A stretch of 64,000 nucleotides of DNA, taken from Cellulomonas persica. Lineage in GTDB: Bacteria > Actinomycetota > Actinomycetes > Actinomycetales > Cellulomonadaceae. Of this stretch, positions 1 to 8,782 are shown in pieces. Position 1 is the first letter of the stretch; every line of letters starts with the position of its first letter. The stretch spans positions 1 to 64,000 of the forward strand of contig NZ_BJUA01000009.1 in assembly GCF_007989825.1 (NCBI RefSeq). Direction: 5' to 3'. The translations under genes and the position numbers were made by a program. The notes beneath the pieces are model-generated. The model was not told the origin of the DNA. It did no database searches and saw nothing but the letters and a program-made list of their open reading frames with translations.

Positions 1-573
1 GACCCGCGCCTCGTGGCGCGGGCCCGCCGCACGGCGGCGCACGGCTACGCGGTCGCCACCATCGACGGCTCAGGTTGCGGCGTGCGGCCACGCGTCGCCG
101 CCGACGACGAGGCGCGCGCCGAGGTGCGTCGCGCGGCGCAGGCGGGCGAGCCGCTCGACGAAGCACTCGAGGCGCTCGTCGGACCGCTGGTCGAGCGGGT
201 CGCCCCCGAGTGGCGGACCGCGCTGGACGCCGTGCTCACGCTGCCCGAGGTCGCCGGCCCCGTGGGGTACTCCGGCTGGGCGGCGCTCGGCGTCCTGCTC
301 GCGGCGACCGAACCGCGGATCGCGGCGATCGGGCTCTTCGCCGGGGGCTACGTGCCCCGTGCACAGCGCGCGCAGGCCGCGCACGTCACCGTCCCGGTGC
401 TGCTCCTGCTGCAGTGGGACGACGAGGGCAACCCCCGCGAGGCCGCGCTCGACCTGTTCGACGCGTTCGGCAGCGAGCACAAGACGCTGCACGCGAACGC
501 CGGCGGGCACCTCGGCACACCCGCGTTCGAGCTCGAGGACACCTGCCGGTTCTACGACCGTCACCTGGGGTGA
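1..573 (+). CDS. alpha/beta hydrolase, 5'-truncated by window edge
   Basis: The reading frame is open from the first base, so the true start lies to the left and only the C-terminal ~190 residues are visible. The fragment has the layout of an alpha/beta-hydrolase. A GYSGW nucleophile elbow supplies the likely Ser, a WDDEG segment after a hydrophobic strand supplies the acid, and a GGHLG segment near the end supplies the catalytic His. The regular alternation of hydrophobic strands and Ala/Arg-rich helices agrees. Substrate cannot be told; dienelactone-hydrolase-like or acyl-peptidase-like enzymes are possible. It ends 17 bases before the convergent metal ATPase gene. Confidence 0.6.
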   Translation, partial: DPRLVARARRTAAHGYAVATIDGSGCGVRPRVAADDEARAEVRRAAQAGEPLDEALEALVGPLVERVAPEWRTALDAVLTLPEVAGPVGYSGWAALGVLLAATEPRIAAIGLFAGGYVPRAQRAQAAHVTVPVLLLLQWDDEGNPREAALDLFDAFGSEHKTLHANAGGHLGTPAFELEDTCRFYDRHLG

Positions 574-590
574 GCCGCCGGCGGTCCGGC

Positions 591-2510
591 TCAGCCGGCC
601 ACGCGGGCCACGGGCTCGGTCTCGCGCGGCAGCGCGAGCTCGGCGGTCACCTGCGCGAGCTCGGCCCGCTCCGAACGGCTGGGCCGGACCGCCAGCAGCG
701 CCCACAGGATCGTCGCGAGGTCGACCGCCTCCTGGAGCCACGCGCCGACGAGCGCGGGTACCTGGCCGGCCGCGGCGAGCACCATGAGACCGACGGACAG
801 CGTCAGGCCGATCCCGATGGACTGCCAGGCCACCCGCATCGTCCGCTTGCCGATGTGCACGGCGCGCGCGGCGCGCGACAGGTCGTCGAGCGTGATGACG
901 ACGTCGGCGGACTCGCTCGCGGCGCTCGACCCGCGTGCACCCATCGCCACGCCGACGTCCGCGGCGGCCAGCACCGGGGCGTCGTTCACGCCGTCGCCGA
1001 CCATCAGCACGGGACGCTGCGGCGCGGTGCGGATCGCCTCGACCTTGTCCTGCGGCAGCAGCTCGGCGCGCACGTCGTCGATGCCGGCACGTGCGGCGAC
1101 ATGGCGCGCGACCTCCTGGCCGTCGCCCGTGAGCATCATGGTCGTGCGGATGCCCGCGCGGTGCAGCGACGCCATGGTCGCGGTGGCCTCGGTGCGCAGC
1201 TCGTCCGCAAGGGCGAGGTACCCCACGTACCGCCCGTCGACTGCCACGTGGACCACCGTCACGCCCTGAGGGCGGGGCAGGTCGTCGCCGGCGGAGTCTG
1301 CCGCGCCGGCCTGGCTCGCGACGTACCGAGCACGGCCCACGACGACGACCCTCCCGGCCACGAGCCCGCGCACGCCGTGCGCCGGGGTCTCGGAGACGTC
1401 CTCGGCGGGTGGGACGTCCCCCAGGTCCTCGCGGGCTCGGTCGACGACGGCGTCCGCGAGCGGGTGCCCGGAGTACTGCTCGACCGCGGCGGCCAGGAGC
1501 AGGACCTCGTCGGCGTCGATGCCCTGCGCGTGGATCTCGGTGACCCGCGGCCGGCCGTACGTGAGCGTCCCGGTCTTGTCGAACGCGGCCGTGCGAGCCT
1601 GGGCGAGCTGCTCGAGCGTGCCGCTGCTCTTGACGATGATCCCCGCCCGCGCGGAGCGCGACATGCCGCCCATGAACGCCACGGGCGCGGCGATGATCAG
1701 CGGGCAGGGGGTCGCGACGACGAGCACCTCGGCGAGCCGGGCGGGGTCACCGGACACGAGCCACGCCGTGACCGCGAGGCCCAGCGCCCCCAGCGTGAAG
1801 GGCACCGCGACCCGGTCGGCGAGGCGCACGAACGGCGCCTTCGAGTCCCGCGCCTGGCGGACGAGCTCGATGATGCGCTGGTACTGCGAGTCCGCCGCGG
1901 TCGCGGTGGCGCGGATCTCGATCGCCTCGGCCCCGTTGACCGCGCCCGACAGCAGCCCGTCGGCCCGGTTCCGGTCGACCGGCAGGGACTCACCCGTGAG
2001 CGACGACTCGTCGAGCGTCGCGCTCGCGGACTCGAGCACGCCGTCCACCGGCACGACCTCGAAAGGCCGCACGAGCAGCCGGTCGCCGATCACCACGTCC
2101 TCGACAGGCAGGTCCGTGGGTTGCCCCGCACCGTCGAGGCGGTGCGCGATGCGGGGCGCGTTCTCGAGCAGCCCGGTCAGCGCGCGCGACGCGCGTCCCG
2201 CCGCGTAGTCCTCGAGCGCCTCGCCGCCGGACAGCATCAGGCACACGACGAGCGCCGCCCAGTACTCGCCGACGACGACCGTCGAGACGATCGCCGTCAC
2301 CGCGAGCAGGTCGATCCCGTAGCTGCCGGACCGCAGGTCGGTCACCATCCCGCGCGCCTGCAGGAGCGCGACGACCACCGCGAACGCGGACACCAGCCAC
2401 CGGGCGGCCGTGGGCTGCCCGGCGAGCTCCAGCGCCCCGCCCACGAGCCCGACCGCAAGCGTCGCGATCACGACCGGGTACGCGGCGAGTCGCGCCACGT
2501 AGGTGCGCAT
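591..2510 (-). CDS. heavy-metal-translocating P-type ATPase (P1B)
   Basis: Membrane pump expected to export a transition metal at the cost of ATP. The 639-residue protein has the core P1B parts in order: N-terminal membrane helices, actuator-domain motif SLTGES, the transmembrane metal motif TPCPL with Cys269, phosphorylation motif DKTGT with Asp311, the HP motif (HPLADAVV), and the hinge GDGVNDAP followed by two last helices. There is no N-terminal Cys-rich metal-binding domain: the protein begins almost directly with the first helix. The membrane site is C-P-L rather than the C-P-C of Cu or Zn/Cd pumps, so the metal is uncertain. It is transcribed away from the ECF sigma gene across a 163-base spacer. 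Confidence 0.88.
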   Translation of the reverse strand: MRTYVARLAAYPVVIATLAVGLVGGALELAGQPTAARWLVSAFAVVVALLQARGMVTDLRSGSYGIDLLAVTAIVSTVVVGEYWAALVVCLMLSGGEALEDYAAGRASRALTGLLENAPRIAHRLDGAGQPTDLPVEDVVIGDRLLVRPFEVVPVDGVLESASATLDESSLTGESLPVDRNRADGLLSGAVNGAEAIEIRATATAADSQYQRIIELVRQARDSKAPFVRLADRVAVPFTLGALGLAVTAWLVSGDPARLAEVLVVATPCPLIIAAPVAFMGGMSRSARAGIIVKSSGTLEQLAQARTAAFDKTGTLTYGRPRVTEIHAQGIDADEVLLLAAAVEQYSGHPLADAVVDRAREDLGDVPPAEDVSETPAHGVRGLVAGRVVVVGRARYVASQAGAADSAGDDLPRPQGVTVVHVAVDGRYVGYLALADELRTEATATMASLHRAGIRTTMMLTGDGQEVARHVAARAGIDDVRAELLPQDKVEAIRTAPQRPVLMVGDGVNDAPVLAAADVGVAMGARGSSAASESADVVITLDDLSRAARAVHIGKRTMRVAWQSIGIGLTLSVGLMVLAAAGQVPALVGAWLQEAVDLATILWALLAVRPSRSERAELAQVTAELALPRETEPVARVAG

Positions 2511-2673
2511 ACCTCACTGGTACGCCTCTTGCGCGCACTTCTCCAGCAAGGAAAGGCGCGCCTGACCGGCGCCGAGCGGCTGGGCGGTGCCTCCCGCGCG
2601 CTGCGCTGGTGGCGGTCAGGAGGCGCGCCGGGCGTCCGGGTCGGCGTGACAACCGGGCGCTGCCGGACACTGC

Positions 2674-3297
2674 ATGGATGTGAGCATCCTTCGCGATGAG
2701 CGCCAGGCGCCCGACACCGCCGCGGCGAGGTTTGCGACCCTGTGGGACGAGAACGCGCCGCGCGTGCAGGCGTACGCGGCACGGCACGTGGGGGTCGAGG
2801 GCGCCGAGGACGTGGTCGCCGAGGCGTTCCTGGTGGCGTGGCGACGGTTGGGCGACGTACCGGACCCGGCCCTGCCGTGGTTGCTGGTCGTCGCCCGCAA
2901 CACGATTGCGAACGGGCGCCGGTCGTCGTTGCGTCGCCGTGCCCTCGAGGCCGAGCTGACCCGCGTCGCCCACCTCATGGGCCGCGACGACGACCCGCAC
3001 GCGCCCGTGGGTGAGCGCGAGAGCCTGCTCGGCGCGCTCGCGCAGCTCACAGGGCGCGAACGTGAGGCGTTGCTCCTCGTCGGCTGGGACGGTCTGGGGC
3101 CGGCCGACGCCGCACGGGTCGCGGGGTGCAGCCCGGCGACCTTCCGGATGCGGCTGTCGCGGGCCCGGCGTCGGCTCACCGAGGCCGCCGACGGACCCGC
3201 CCACGCACCGGGCACCGCACCGGCACCCGACCCGGCCCATTCACCCGACCCCGCCCACACACCCGCGAACGTCCTGATCCTGGGAGTCCAGCCATGA
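2674..3297 (+). CDS. ECF RNA polymerase sigma factor (SigE-like family)
   Basis: Directs RNA polymerase to a stress- or signal-specific regulon. The 207-residue protein has a sigma region 2 (about residues 20-85, with ENAPRVQAYAARHV and AEDVVAEAFLVAWRR) and a sigma region 4 helix-turn-helix (about 112-168, LTGREREALLLVGWDGL then ADAARVAGCSPATFRMRLSRARRRL). A Pro/His/Ala-rich tail follows. The stop overlaps the start of the next gene in an ATGA arrangement, the usual layout for an ECF factor and its membrane partner. No good ribosome site precedes the ATG. A TGACAACC element sits at 2647-2654 and could be an ECF-type -35 box of an autoregulated promoter; this is weak. Confidence 0.85.
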   Translation: MDVSILRDERQAPDTAAARFATLWDENAPRVQAYAARHVGVEGAEDVVAEAFLVAWRRLGDVPDPALPWLLVVARNTIANGRRSSLRRRALEAELTRVAHLMGRDDDPHAPVGERESLLGALAQLTGREREALLLVGWDGLGPADAARVAGCSPATFRMRLSRARRRLTEAADGPAHAPGTAPAPDPAHSPDPAHTPANVLILGVQP

Positions 3298-4370
3298 CGC
3301 GAGACCCGTGGTCCGTCCTCGTCGACGTGGCACCCGATGCCGTCGACCCCGCCTCCCTCGACCGCGCTCGCACGCGCGTCGACGCCGACCGGCACGGTGT
3401 CGCGAACCTCGGTCGGGCCCGCCGCCACACGCGCCGCGTCGTCCTCGTCGCGGGCCTGTCCGTGGCCGCCGCCGCGCTCGCGGTCGTCGTGCCCGTCGTC
3501 GGCCGCGAGGACACCGAGCGGCCGTCGCCCGTCGCCCGGATCCTCGGCGTCATCCCGGCGGCGGCCGTCGACGCGAACTGCTCCAACCAGCAGGACCCGG
3601 TGCCCGGCCCGGCGGACCCCGACCGGCCCGTCGAGCGCGGCGAGTGGTCGACGATCCCCACCGTGCGCGGGCTGCTCCACCTCGTCGGGGATCGGACACC
3701 GGAGTTCGCCGCGGTGAGCTCCGGTCCGGCTGTCTGCGACGCGATCCCGGTCACCGTCCTGCACGACGAGCCCGGCAAGCGCGGGATCGTCGTCTACCGC
3801 GACGTGACCGAGCCGTTCCACGGCGCCGAGGCGATCCTCAAGGACGCGACCGTCCGCGGGTTCCCGGCGCAGGTGCTGAGCCCGCCCGCCGGGCACCACT
3901 ACCTGTCCTGGACCGACGCCGATGGGATCCGCTGGTTCGTCGAGGCGAACGGCATGACCGTGCCGGAGCTTGTCGCGACCCTCGACGCCGCGCTCGACGA
4001 CACGGGCCTCGCCGCGGTGCCGGATGGCTACGAGGCCGTCCCGGTCCCGCCGCACGACCCGACGGGGACGGTGTACCGGTGGTCGGTGCAGTACGAGCAG
4101 GGCGGGTACGTGTACCTGGAGGTCACGAGCCCCGCCCGGACGCCCGTCGACGCGAGGGCGGCGTGGCCTGGCGAGCAGGAGTTCACGACGGTCGCGGGCG
4201 TGCGCGCGCTCTACCTGCCGCAGGAGCAGGGGGGCGCTGGGCTGCGGTGGGTCACCGACGACGTGAGCTACCGGCTCGTCGTGGCCGGTGCGGATCTCGC
4301 CGAGCTTCAGGAGGTCGCCGAGAGCCTCGAGCCCGTCTCTCTGGACGACCCCCGCCTGCCCGGCCGGTAG
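3294..4370 (+). CDS. single-pass membrane protein, partner of ECF sigma factor
   Basis: The 358-residue product has a cytoplasmic N-terminus of about 48 residues rich in Arg (RARRHTRR just before the membrane), one clear transmembrane helix (about 49-69), and a long extracytoplasmic part without a recognised catalytic motif. The ATG overlaps the sigma-factor stop (ATGA), so the two are translationally coupled. This layout is typical of SigE-family sigma operons in actinobacteria, where the second gene encodes a membrane-anchored protein presumed to control the sigma factor. No zinc-type anti-sigma HxxxCxxC motif is present. The regulatory role is therefore inference from context. Confidence 0.6.
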   Translation: MTRDPWSVLVDVAPDAVDPASLDRARTRVDADRHGVANLGRARRHTRRVVLVAGLSVAAAALAVVVPVVGREDTERPSPVARILGVIPAAAVDANCSNQQDPVPGPADPDRPVERGEWSTIPTVRGLLHLVGDRTPEFAAVSSGPAVCDAIPVTVLHDEPGKRGIVVYRDVTEPFHGAEAILKDATVRGFPAQVLSPPAGHHYLSWTDADGIRWFVEANGMTVPELVATLDAALDDTGLAAVPDGYEAVPVPPHDPTGTVYRWSVQYEQGGYVYLEVTSPARTPVDARAAWPGEQEFTTVAGVRALYLPQEQGGAGLRWVTDDVSYRLVVAGADLAELQEVAESLEPVSLDDPRLPGR

Positions 4371-4395
4371 TCCGCTCCGGTTGGACGTCGCTGGG

Positions 4396-5343
4396 TCACG
4401 GCGTGACGACGACCTTGCCGAGCGCGCGGCCCTCGCCGACGTGCGCGAGCGCGTCCGCGACGCCGTCGAGCCCGACGGTGTGGTCGACGTGGATGGAGAT
4501 CTCCCCCGTGGCGCACCTCTCGGCCAGAGGGGCGAAGTGGGACGGGCCCTGCTTCACGACGAGCACACCCAGCGAGCGCCCGGTCACGGCACCCGCGGCG
4601 GCACCGACGGTCAGCACCCGCAGCAGCGACCGCACGGACCCGCCGACGCACCGGTACACGCCGCCCGGCGCGAGCGCGCGGCGGTAGGCGAAGACGGACC
4701 GGTGGGCGACGAGGTCGAGGACCAGGTCGTAGCGCTCGCGCGTGAAGTCCTCGCGGCGGTGGTCGACGACCTCGTCGGCGCCGAGCGAGCGCATGTAGTC
4801 GAGCTTGTGCTCGTTGTCGACGCCGGTGACGTGCGCCCCGAGCTTCTTGGCGAGCTGGATCGCGAACGTCCCGGACCCGCCGCCGGCGCCGTTGACGAGC
4901 ACGCGGCGGCCTGCGGCGGCCCGCGCCGTCCCCTGGAGAGCGATCGCGCCCGCCTGCGGGATCGTCGACGCCTGGACGAACGTCAGCCCGGCCGGCTTGA
5001 GGGCGAGGTCGCGCTCGCGGACCACGGCGTGCTCGGCGAAGCCGCCGAGGAGCGCGAGGTTGTCCCCGTACACCTCGTCGCCGGGCGCGAACCGCGTGAC
5101 GCCGGGCCCGACGGCCTCGACCGTGCCGGCGATGTCGGACCCGAGGACATGCCGACGCGGCGCGCGGAGTCCGCTGAGGCGCGCGTAGGCGGGTGAGCCG
5201 CGCAGACCCTCCCAGTCGCTGAGGTTCAGCGACGTCGCCGCGACCGCGACCAGCACCTGGTCGTCGGCCGGACGCGGGGTCGGCACGTCGGCCAGGCGCA
5301 GGACCTCGGGCCCCCCGTACCGCTCGTACACGACTGCCTTCAC
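4396..5343 (-). CDS. zinc-free MDR-family NAD(P)-dependent alcohol dehydrogenase / quinone oxidoreductase
   Basis: Medium-chain reductase expected to use NADPH on a quinone, enone or carbonyl. The N-terminal GroES-like half opens with KAVVYERYGGPEVL. The Rossmann half carries the nucleotide loop VNGAGGGSGTFA, followed by VTGVDNEHKLDYMRSLGADEVVDH. The structural-zinc Cys cluster of true alcohol dehydrogenases is missing, which fits the quinone oxidoreductase branch. I chose the GTG at 5343 because a GGGAGG site lies six bases upstream and it gives the canonical family N-terminus; an upstream ATG at 5388 would add 15 unlikely residues. It converges on the sigma operon with a 25-base gap. Confidence 0.82.
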   Translation of the reverse strand: MKAVVYERYGGPEVLRLADVPTPRPADDQVLVAVAATSLNLSDWEGLRGSPAYARLSGLRAPRRHVLGSDIAGTVEAVGPGVTRFAPGDEVYGDNLALLGGFAEHAVVRERDLALKPAGLTFVQASTIPQAGAIALQGTARAAAGRRVLVNGAGGGSGTFAIQLAKKLGAHVTGVDNEHKLDYMRSLGADEVVDHRREDFTRERYDLVLDLVAHRSVFAYRRALAPGGVYRCVGGSVRSLLRVLTVGAAAGAVTGRSLGVLVVKQGPSHFAPLAERCATGEISIHVDHTVGLDGVADALAHVGEGRALGKVVVTP

Positions 5344-5440
5344 GTGAGGCCTCCCGATGGGCGTCGGCGCGTGCGTGCCGCTGGTCACGCGAGCGTAGTC
5401 ACCGGCCGACGTGCGCAGCGGCGATCCTGGCGACGAGGGG

Positions 5441-6262
5441 TCAGCGACGTCGCGCGGCGAAGGACGTGACCAGCGGGGCGAGCAGCGCGACGGCCGCGGC
5501 GACGAACGCGGCGGTCGCGACGGTCTCGTCGACGAGCGGGCCGTCGGTGCGGCCGACCCCGATCCACGTGAGCCCCCACGCCATCGCCAGGCCCACCGGG
5601 AGGACGACCGCCGGGCTGCTGCTGCCGTACAGCGCGTACGCGACGGCCAGCAGGCCGCCCGCGGCCACCAGGATCACGGACCAGGTGGTCGCACCGAGCC
5701 CGAGCTCGCCCACGTCGGCGGCCGCGAGGAACGCGGCGGTGTTCGCGAGCGTCGCGATGCTGACCCAGCCGAGGTACAGCCCGACGGTGACGTCGGTGAC
5801 CGTCGAGGCGACCGCGCCGGTGTGCGCGAGGTGCACGAGCGTGACGAAGAGCCGTGCCAGGACCGCGAGCAGCACGACGATCACCGCGACGCTCGCACCG
5901 ACCGACCCGGCCTGCACCACGCCGATCCACAGCGCGTTGAGCAGCATCGAGGCGAGCACCCACCACGCGACGGCCCGCAGTCGCGGGTCGGTGGCGTTGC
6001 GGGGCAGCGCCTGCACGACCGCGAACACCGCGAGGCCCGCGTAGATCACCGACCAGATCGCGAACGCGGGGCTGTCGGGCGCGACGGGCGTCGCGGTCGC
6101 GGACAGCGCGCCGTCGGCGGCCTCGGCGATCGGCTCGCCGCCGAACGCCCCTGAGCCGATGGTCGCCGCGACGATCGCGACGACGGCGCCGACGAGGACG
6201 ACGACCTGCCGGACCCGGTCCGAGGTCGCGCGGTGGGCGGGCGGTGCGCTCGTGGTCTGCAT
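5441..6262 (-). CDS. TspO/MBR-family tryptophan-rich membrane protein
   Basis: A 273-residue polytopic membrane protein with about seven to eight hydrophobic helices. The segment PAFAIWSVIYAGLAVFAVVQA (about residues 62-82) matches the signature region of the tryptophan-rich sensory protein family. Further Trp-rich helices (AVAWWVLASMLLNALWIGVV, MAWGLTWIGVG) agree. Known TspO proteins are shorter, near 160 residues, and bind porphyrins or other hydrophobic ligands; this one belongs to the longer actinobacterial subgroup of unknown ligand. It is followed at its 5' side by the divergently placed 3' end of the flavin monooxygenase gene. Function beyond family membership cannot be read. Confidence 0.7.
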   Translation of the reverse strand: MQTTSAPPAHRATSDRVRQVVVLVGAVVAIVAATIGSGAFGGEPIAEAADGALSATATPVAPDSPAFAIWSVIYAGLAVFAVVQALPRNATDPRLRAVAWWVLASMLLNALWIGVVQAGSVGASVAVIVVLLAVLARLFVTLVHLAHTGAVASTVTDVTVGLYLGWVSIATLANTAAFLAAADVGELGLGATTWSVILVAAGGLLAVAYALYGSSSPAVVLPVGLAMAWGLTWIGVGRTDGPLVDETVATAAFVAAAVALLAPLVTSFAARRR

Positions 6263-6328
6263 CCGGTCAAGGCTGGCAAGCCTTCACCGACTCGGCATCC
6301 CGAACGGCACCGGGCCCCCGACGTGCCC

Positions 6329-7627
6329 TCACGCGTCGATGCGGGTGCCCAGGGTCGCGCCGGGCGCGATCGTCGGCTCGGCGGCGTTGAGCTGCTCGAT
6401 CGCGAAGCCCGCGGCGGCCTTGTAGCCGGCCATGAACGCGTTGCGCTCGAGCTCGGGGACCACGTCGTCGATGTCGTCGAACTGCCCGCCGCACCGCTCG
6501 TCGACGAGATCGAGCAGCCCGAACGGGCCGTCGCCGCGGTTGCGCAGGACGAGCTGCGAGATCGGGCCGCACAGCCGCTCGTCGAACGCGGCGAGCGCGT
6601 CGGGCGTCACACCGTGCTCGAGCATCGCGGCGCCGAGCAGGCGGGCGTCCATGATCGCCTGGCTCGCGCCGTTCGACCCCGTCGGGTACATCGCGTGGGC
6701 CGCGTCGCCGACGAGCAGCACGGGCCCGTCGTGCCACGTCGGCACCGGGTCGCGGTCGATCATCGGGTTCTCGTAGGCGACCTCGGCGCGCGCCAGGAGG
6801 TCCGGCACGTCCAGCCAGTCGTAGGTCCAGTCGGCGAAGTGGTGCGCGAACTCCGCGACCTCGACGCGCCGGAACCAGCCGCTCGCCGCGCGGTCGTCGA
6901 CCTCGTCGACGCGGATCTCGGCGATCCAGTTGACCGTCGCCAGGCCCGTCTCGGGGTCGGCTGGCGAGATCGGGTAGACGACCACGCGGTGCCGCGCCGA
7001 GCCCAGCCCGACGAACGACGCGCCCGTGCGGATCGGCCGTGCCTGCGTCGTGCCGCGCCACATGATCGTGCCGCCCCAGTGGATCGGCGGCTGGTCGGGG
7101 TGCATCTGCGCGCGCACCGCCGAGTGGATGCCGTCCGCGCCGATCAGCAGCGTGCCGCGCTCGCGGAACGGGCTGCCGTCCGCGCGCGTCCCGACCACGC
7201 TCACCGTCCCGTCGCCGTGCTTTTCGTACCCGGTCACGCGGTGGCCGAGCAGGAGCGCGTCGTCGCCGGCGCGCTCGCGCAGGGTGTCGGCGAGCAGCAG
7301 CTGGAGGCGGCCCCGGTGCACGGCGTACTGCGGCCAGCTGTAGCCCGCGCGCAGGCCGCGCGGCTCGGAGTAGATGTCGTTGCCGTTGCGACCGACGAGC
7401 GCCCACTCGTGCGTCGCGAGGCCGATGCCGTCGAGCACGTCGGCGCCGATGCCGAGGTCGCCGAGCTCGCGCACCGCGTTGGGCTGCAGGTTGATCCCCA
7501 CGCCGAGCGGCGCGAGCTCGCGCGCACCCTCGAGCACGACGAAGGGCACGTCGAGCTGGTGCAGCGTGAGCGCGACGGTGAGGCCGCCGATGCCGCCGCC
7601 TGCGATCAGGACTCGCTGTTCGGTCAC
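6329..7627 (-). CDS. FAD-dependent monooxygenase, PhzS / hydroxybenzoate hydroxylase-like
   Basis: Class A flavoprotein hydroxylase of 432 residues. The FAD Rossmann motif GGGIGGL is at residues 9-15, a DG loop (LIGADGIHSAVR) lies in the middle, and the second flavin motif LLVGDAAHAMYPTGSNGASQ follows (given in parts: GDAAHAM, then GSNGASQA). The GVGINLQPNAVREL and IYSEPRG-AGYSWPQYAVHRG segments match the PhzS-like group acting on aromatic carboxylates. Start is GTG at 7627, overlapping the stop of the DUF3237 gene (GTGA), so the two are co-translated. Given the nearby gentisate operon, 3-hydroxybenzoate 6-hydroxylation to gentisate is an attractive but unproven role. Confidence 0.8.
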   Translation of the reverse strand: MTEQRVLIAGGGIGGLTVALTLHQLDVPFVVLEGARELAPLGVGINLQPNAVRELGDLGIGADVLDGIGLATHEWALVGRNGNDIYSEPRGLRAGYSWPQYAVHRGRLQLLLADTLRERAGDDALLLGHRVTGYEKHGDGTVSVVGTRADGSPFRERGTLLIGADGIHSAVRAQMHPDQPPIHWGGTIMWRGTTQARPIRTGASFVGLGSARHRVVVYPISPADPETGLATVNWIAEIRVDEVDDRAASGWFRRVEVAEFAHHFADWTYDWLDVPDLLARAEVAYENPMIDRDPVPTWHDGPVLLVGDAAHAMYPTGSNGASQAIMDARLLGAAMLEHGVTPDALAAFDERLCGPISQLVLRNRGDGPFGLLDLVDERCGGQFDDIDDVVPELERNAFMAGYKAAAGFAIEQLNAAEPTIAPGATLGTRIDA

Positions 7628-8190
7628 GTCTGCGGTCCTCGTTCCAGGGTGTCGGTGGGGGTGTGGTCGTCCAGGGTGTGCGGGGCGTTCAGGGTGTGCG
7701 CGTCGTCCAGCGTGTAGAGGTCGACCTGCACGGTGCTGCCGTGACGTGCGCCGGTCCCGACGAGCACGAGCCGGTTGAGCCAGCGGTAGTCCGGGTGACC
7801 GCTCTGCAGCCGGGCGGTCGAGAGCATCGAGTAGGCGTCGGGCGGCGTCGCAACGCCCGTCGCGAGCTGCGCCATGACGTCCGGCGGCCCGTACCGGAAG
7901 CCCTGGTTGACGATCTCGACGAGCGCGCCGTCGTCGGTCCGGAACGCGTAGCGCGCGTCCATCTCGGCCACGCCGTCGTCGTGCACGGTCAGCCAGTCCG
8001 CGCCCACGTCGAGGATCGACCCGCTGATCCGGCCGGTGACGCGTCCGCCCGCGATCGGCACGATGCGGCGCTCGCCGCCGTGACCGGGCCCGACGTCCAG
8101 GAGCGGCGCGAGCTCGACCTCGAGCGTGCAGAACGGCCGCAGCTGCGGTGGCGTCAGTGCCAGCACGTGTCCTCCCCGGGCCTCGGGCAC
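7624..8190 (-). CDS. DUF3237 domain protein
   Basis: A 188-residue protein dominated by one DUF3237 domain (about residues 14-160). Typical segments are LRPFCTLEVELAPLLDVGPG, GERRIVPIAGGRVTGRISGSIL, GADWLTVHDDGVAEMDARYAF and GFRYGPPDVM. The family is a small beta-barrel of unknown chemistry, often found beside flavin monooxygenases and other aromatic-catabolism genes, as here. The C-terminal 30 residues are low-complexity (DDAHTLNAPHTLDDHTP). Start at GTG 8190 is the longest; a GTG at 8166 would trim eight residues but its purine-rich site lies too close. It overlaps the monooxygenase start, which suggests a shared substrate. Confidence 0.75.
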   Translation of the reverse strand: MPEARGGHVLALTPPQLRPFCTLEVELAPLLDVGPGHGGERRIVPIAGGRVTGRISGSILDVGADWLTVHDDGVAEMDARYAFRTDDGALVEIVNQGFRYGPPDVMAQLATGVATPPDAYSMLSTARLQSGHPDYRWLNRLVLVGTGARHGSTVQVDLYTLDDAHTLNAPHTLDDHTPTDTLERGPQT

Positions 8191-8196
8191 CGAACC

Positions 8197-8613
8197 CTAC
8201 CGGGGCGGCGTCCGTGCCGGGTCGTAGTAGTCGTCGTCGTCCGCCGGGTCGTGCAGCGGGCGCTGAGACGGCGACGGCGGTGGCGTGGCCGCAGACTCGT
8301 CGTCCGGTTCGTCCGGCGGCCCGTCGGGTTCCGGGACGACCACGAGGAGGTCGACGTCGTCGCCCAGCTCGACACCCTCCGCCCGACGAGCCGCGACCTT
8401 GAGCGGCACGCGGAACCCGCCGTCCTTGGGGAAGATCGACGTGGTGAAGGTCGTGCCCCCGAGCGTCACCGTCGCCGGGATGCAGCCCCAGCCGTACGTC
8501 ACGCGTGACGCGACGGCCCGCAGCCGGCCGGCCTCCGGGTCCGGGAGCACGACGAAGTGGTGGGGCGCCGGACCGCGCCACCAGATCACCTCGCCGCTGA
8601 ACCGCAGCTCCAC
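8197..8613 (-). CDS. DUF1905 domain protein
   Basis: A 138-residue protein beginning VELRFSGEVIWWRGPAPHHF, the hallmark N-terminus of DUF1905. VTYGWGCIPATVTLGG and FTTSIFPKDGGFRVPLK complete the domain at about residue 90. The C-terminal 45 residues are acidic and Pro-rich (PEPDGPPDEPDDES, DDDDYYDPARTPPR), probably disordered. The family is a small beta-barrel of unknown role, sometimes fused to YdeI/OmpD-associated domains. I place the start at GTG 8613 because this matches the family N-terminus; frames upstream run through the palindromic repeat and are not protein-like. It sits seven bases from the DUF3237 gene, possibly the same transcript. Confidence 0.7.
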   Translation of the reverse strand: MELRFSGEVIWWRGPAPHHFVVLPDPEAGRLRAVASRVTYGWGCIPATVTLGGTTFTTSIFPKDGGFRVPLKVAARRAEGVELGDDVDLLVVVPEPDGPPDEPDDESAATPPPSPSQRPLHDPADDDDYYDPARTPPR

Positions 8614-8717
8614 CCGGCCAGCATGACAGCGCCGTCCGACACCGGGCGAGGGCGCCAGCGGCGCGGCTGCCGCGCCCGCCGCGCTGGACGTCGTACCTCG
8701 GCAACGGCGCGCGTGGT

Positions 8718-8756
8718 GGGTGGGGATGCGCTCGCTCAGCGAGCGCATCCCCACCC
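8718..8756. repeat. 39-bp perfect palindrome, copy 1 of a dispersed hairpin element
   Basis: Two 19-base arms, GGGTGGGGATGCGCTCGCT and its exact reverse complement, flank one central C. Outside them, GCAACG (8701-8706) and CGTTGC (8756-8761) pair again. The element lies just past the 3' end of the 8783-9817 gene, so it could act as its terminator. However, a second copy with the same GCGCTCGCT-N-AGCGAGCGC core lies at 43312-43350 between two divergent starts, where termination makes little sense. Confidence 0.75.
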
Positions 8757-8782
8757 GTTGCGCGCGAGCACGCGGCGCGGCA

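Noticed and set aside
2646..2673. ECF-type promoter directly before the sigma gene
   Set aside because: TGACAACC could be a -35 box, but no convincing -10 at proper spacing exists and the expected start would fall inside the gene; only mentioned in the gene entry.
75..2699. Very long open frame antisense to the P-type ATPase (874 codons)
   Set aside because: Arg/Ala/Gly-rich translation with no family features; it is the GC-driven shadow of the ATPase gene on the other strand.
6269..6284. AAGGCT/AGCCTT hairpin after the flavin monooxygenase gene
   Set aside because: Only a six-base stem without a T-run; may help termination but too weak to list.
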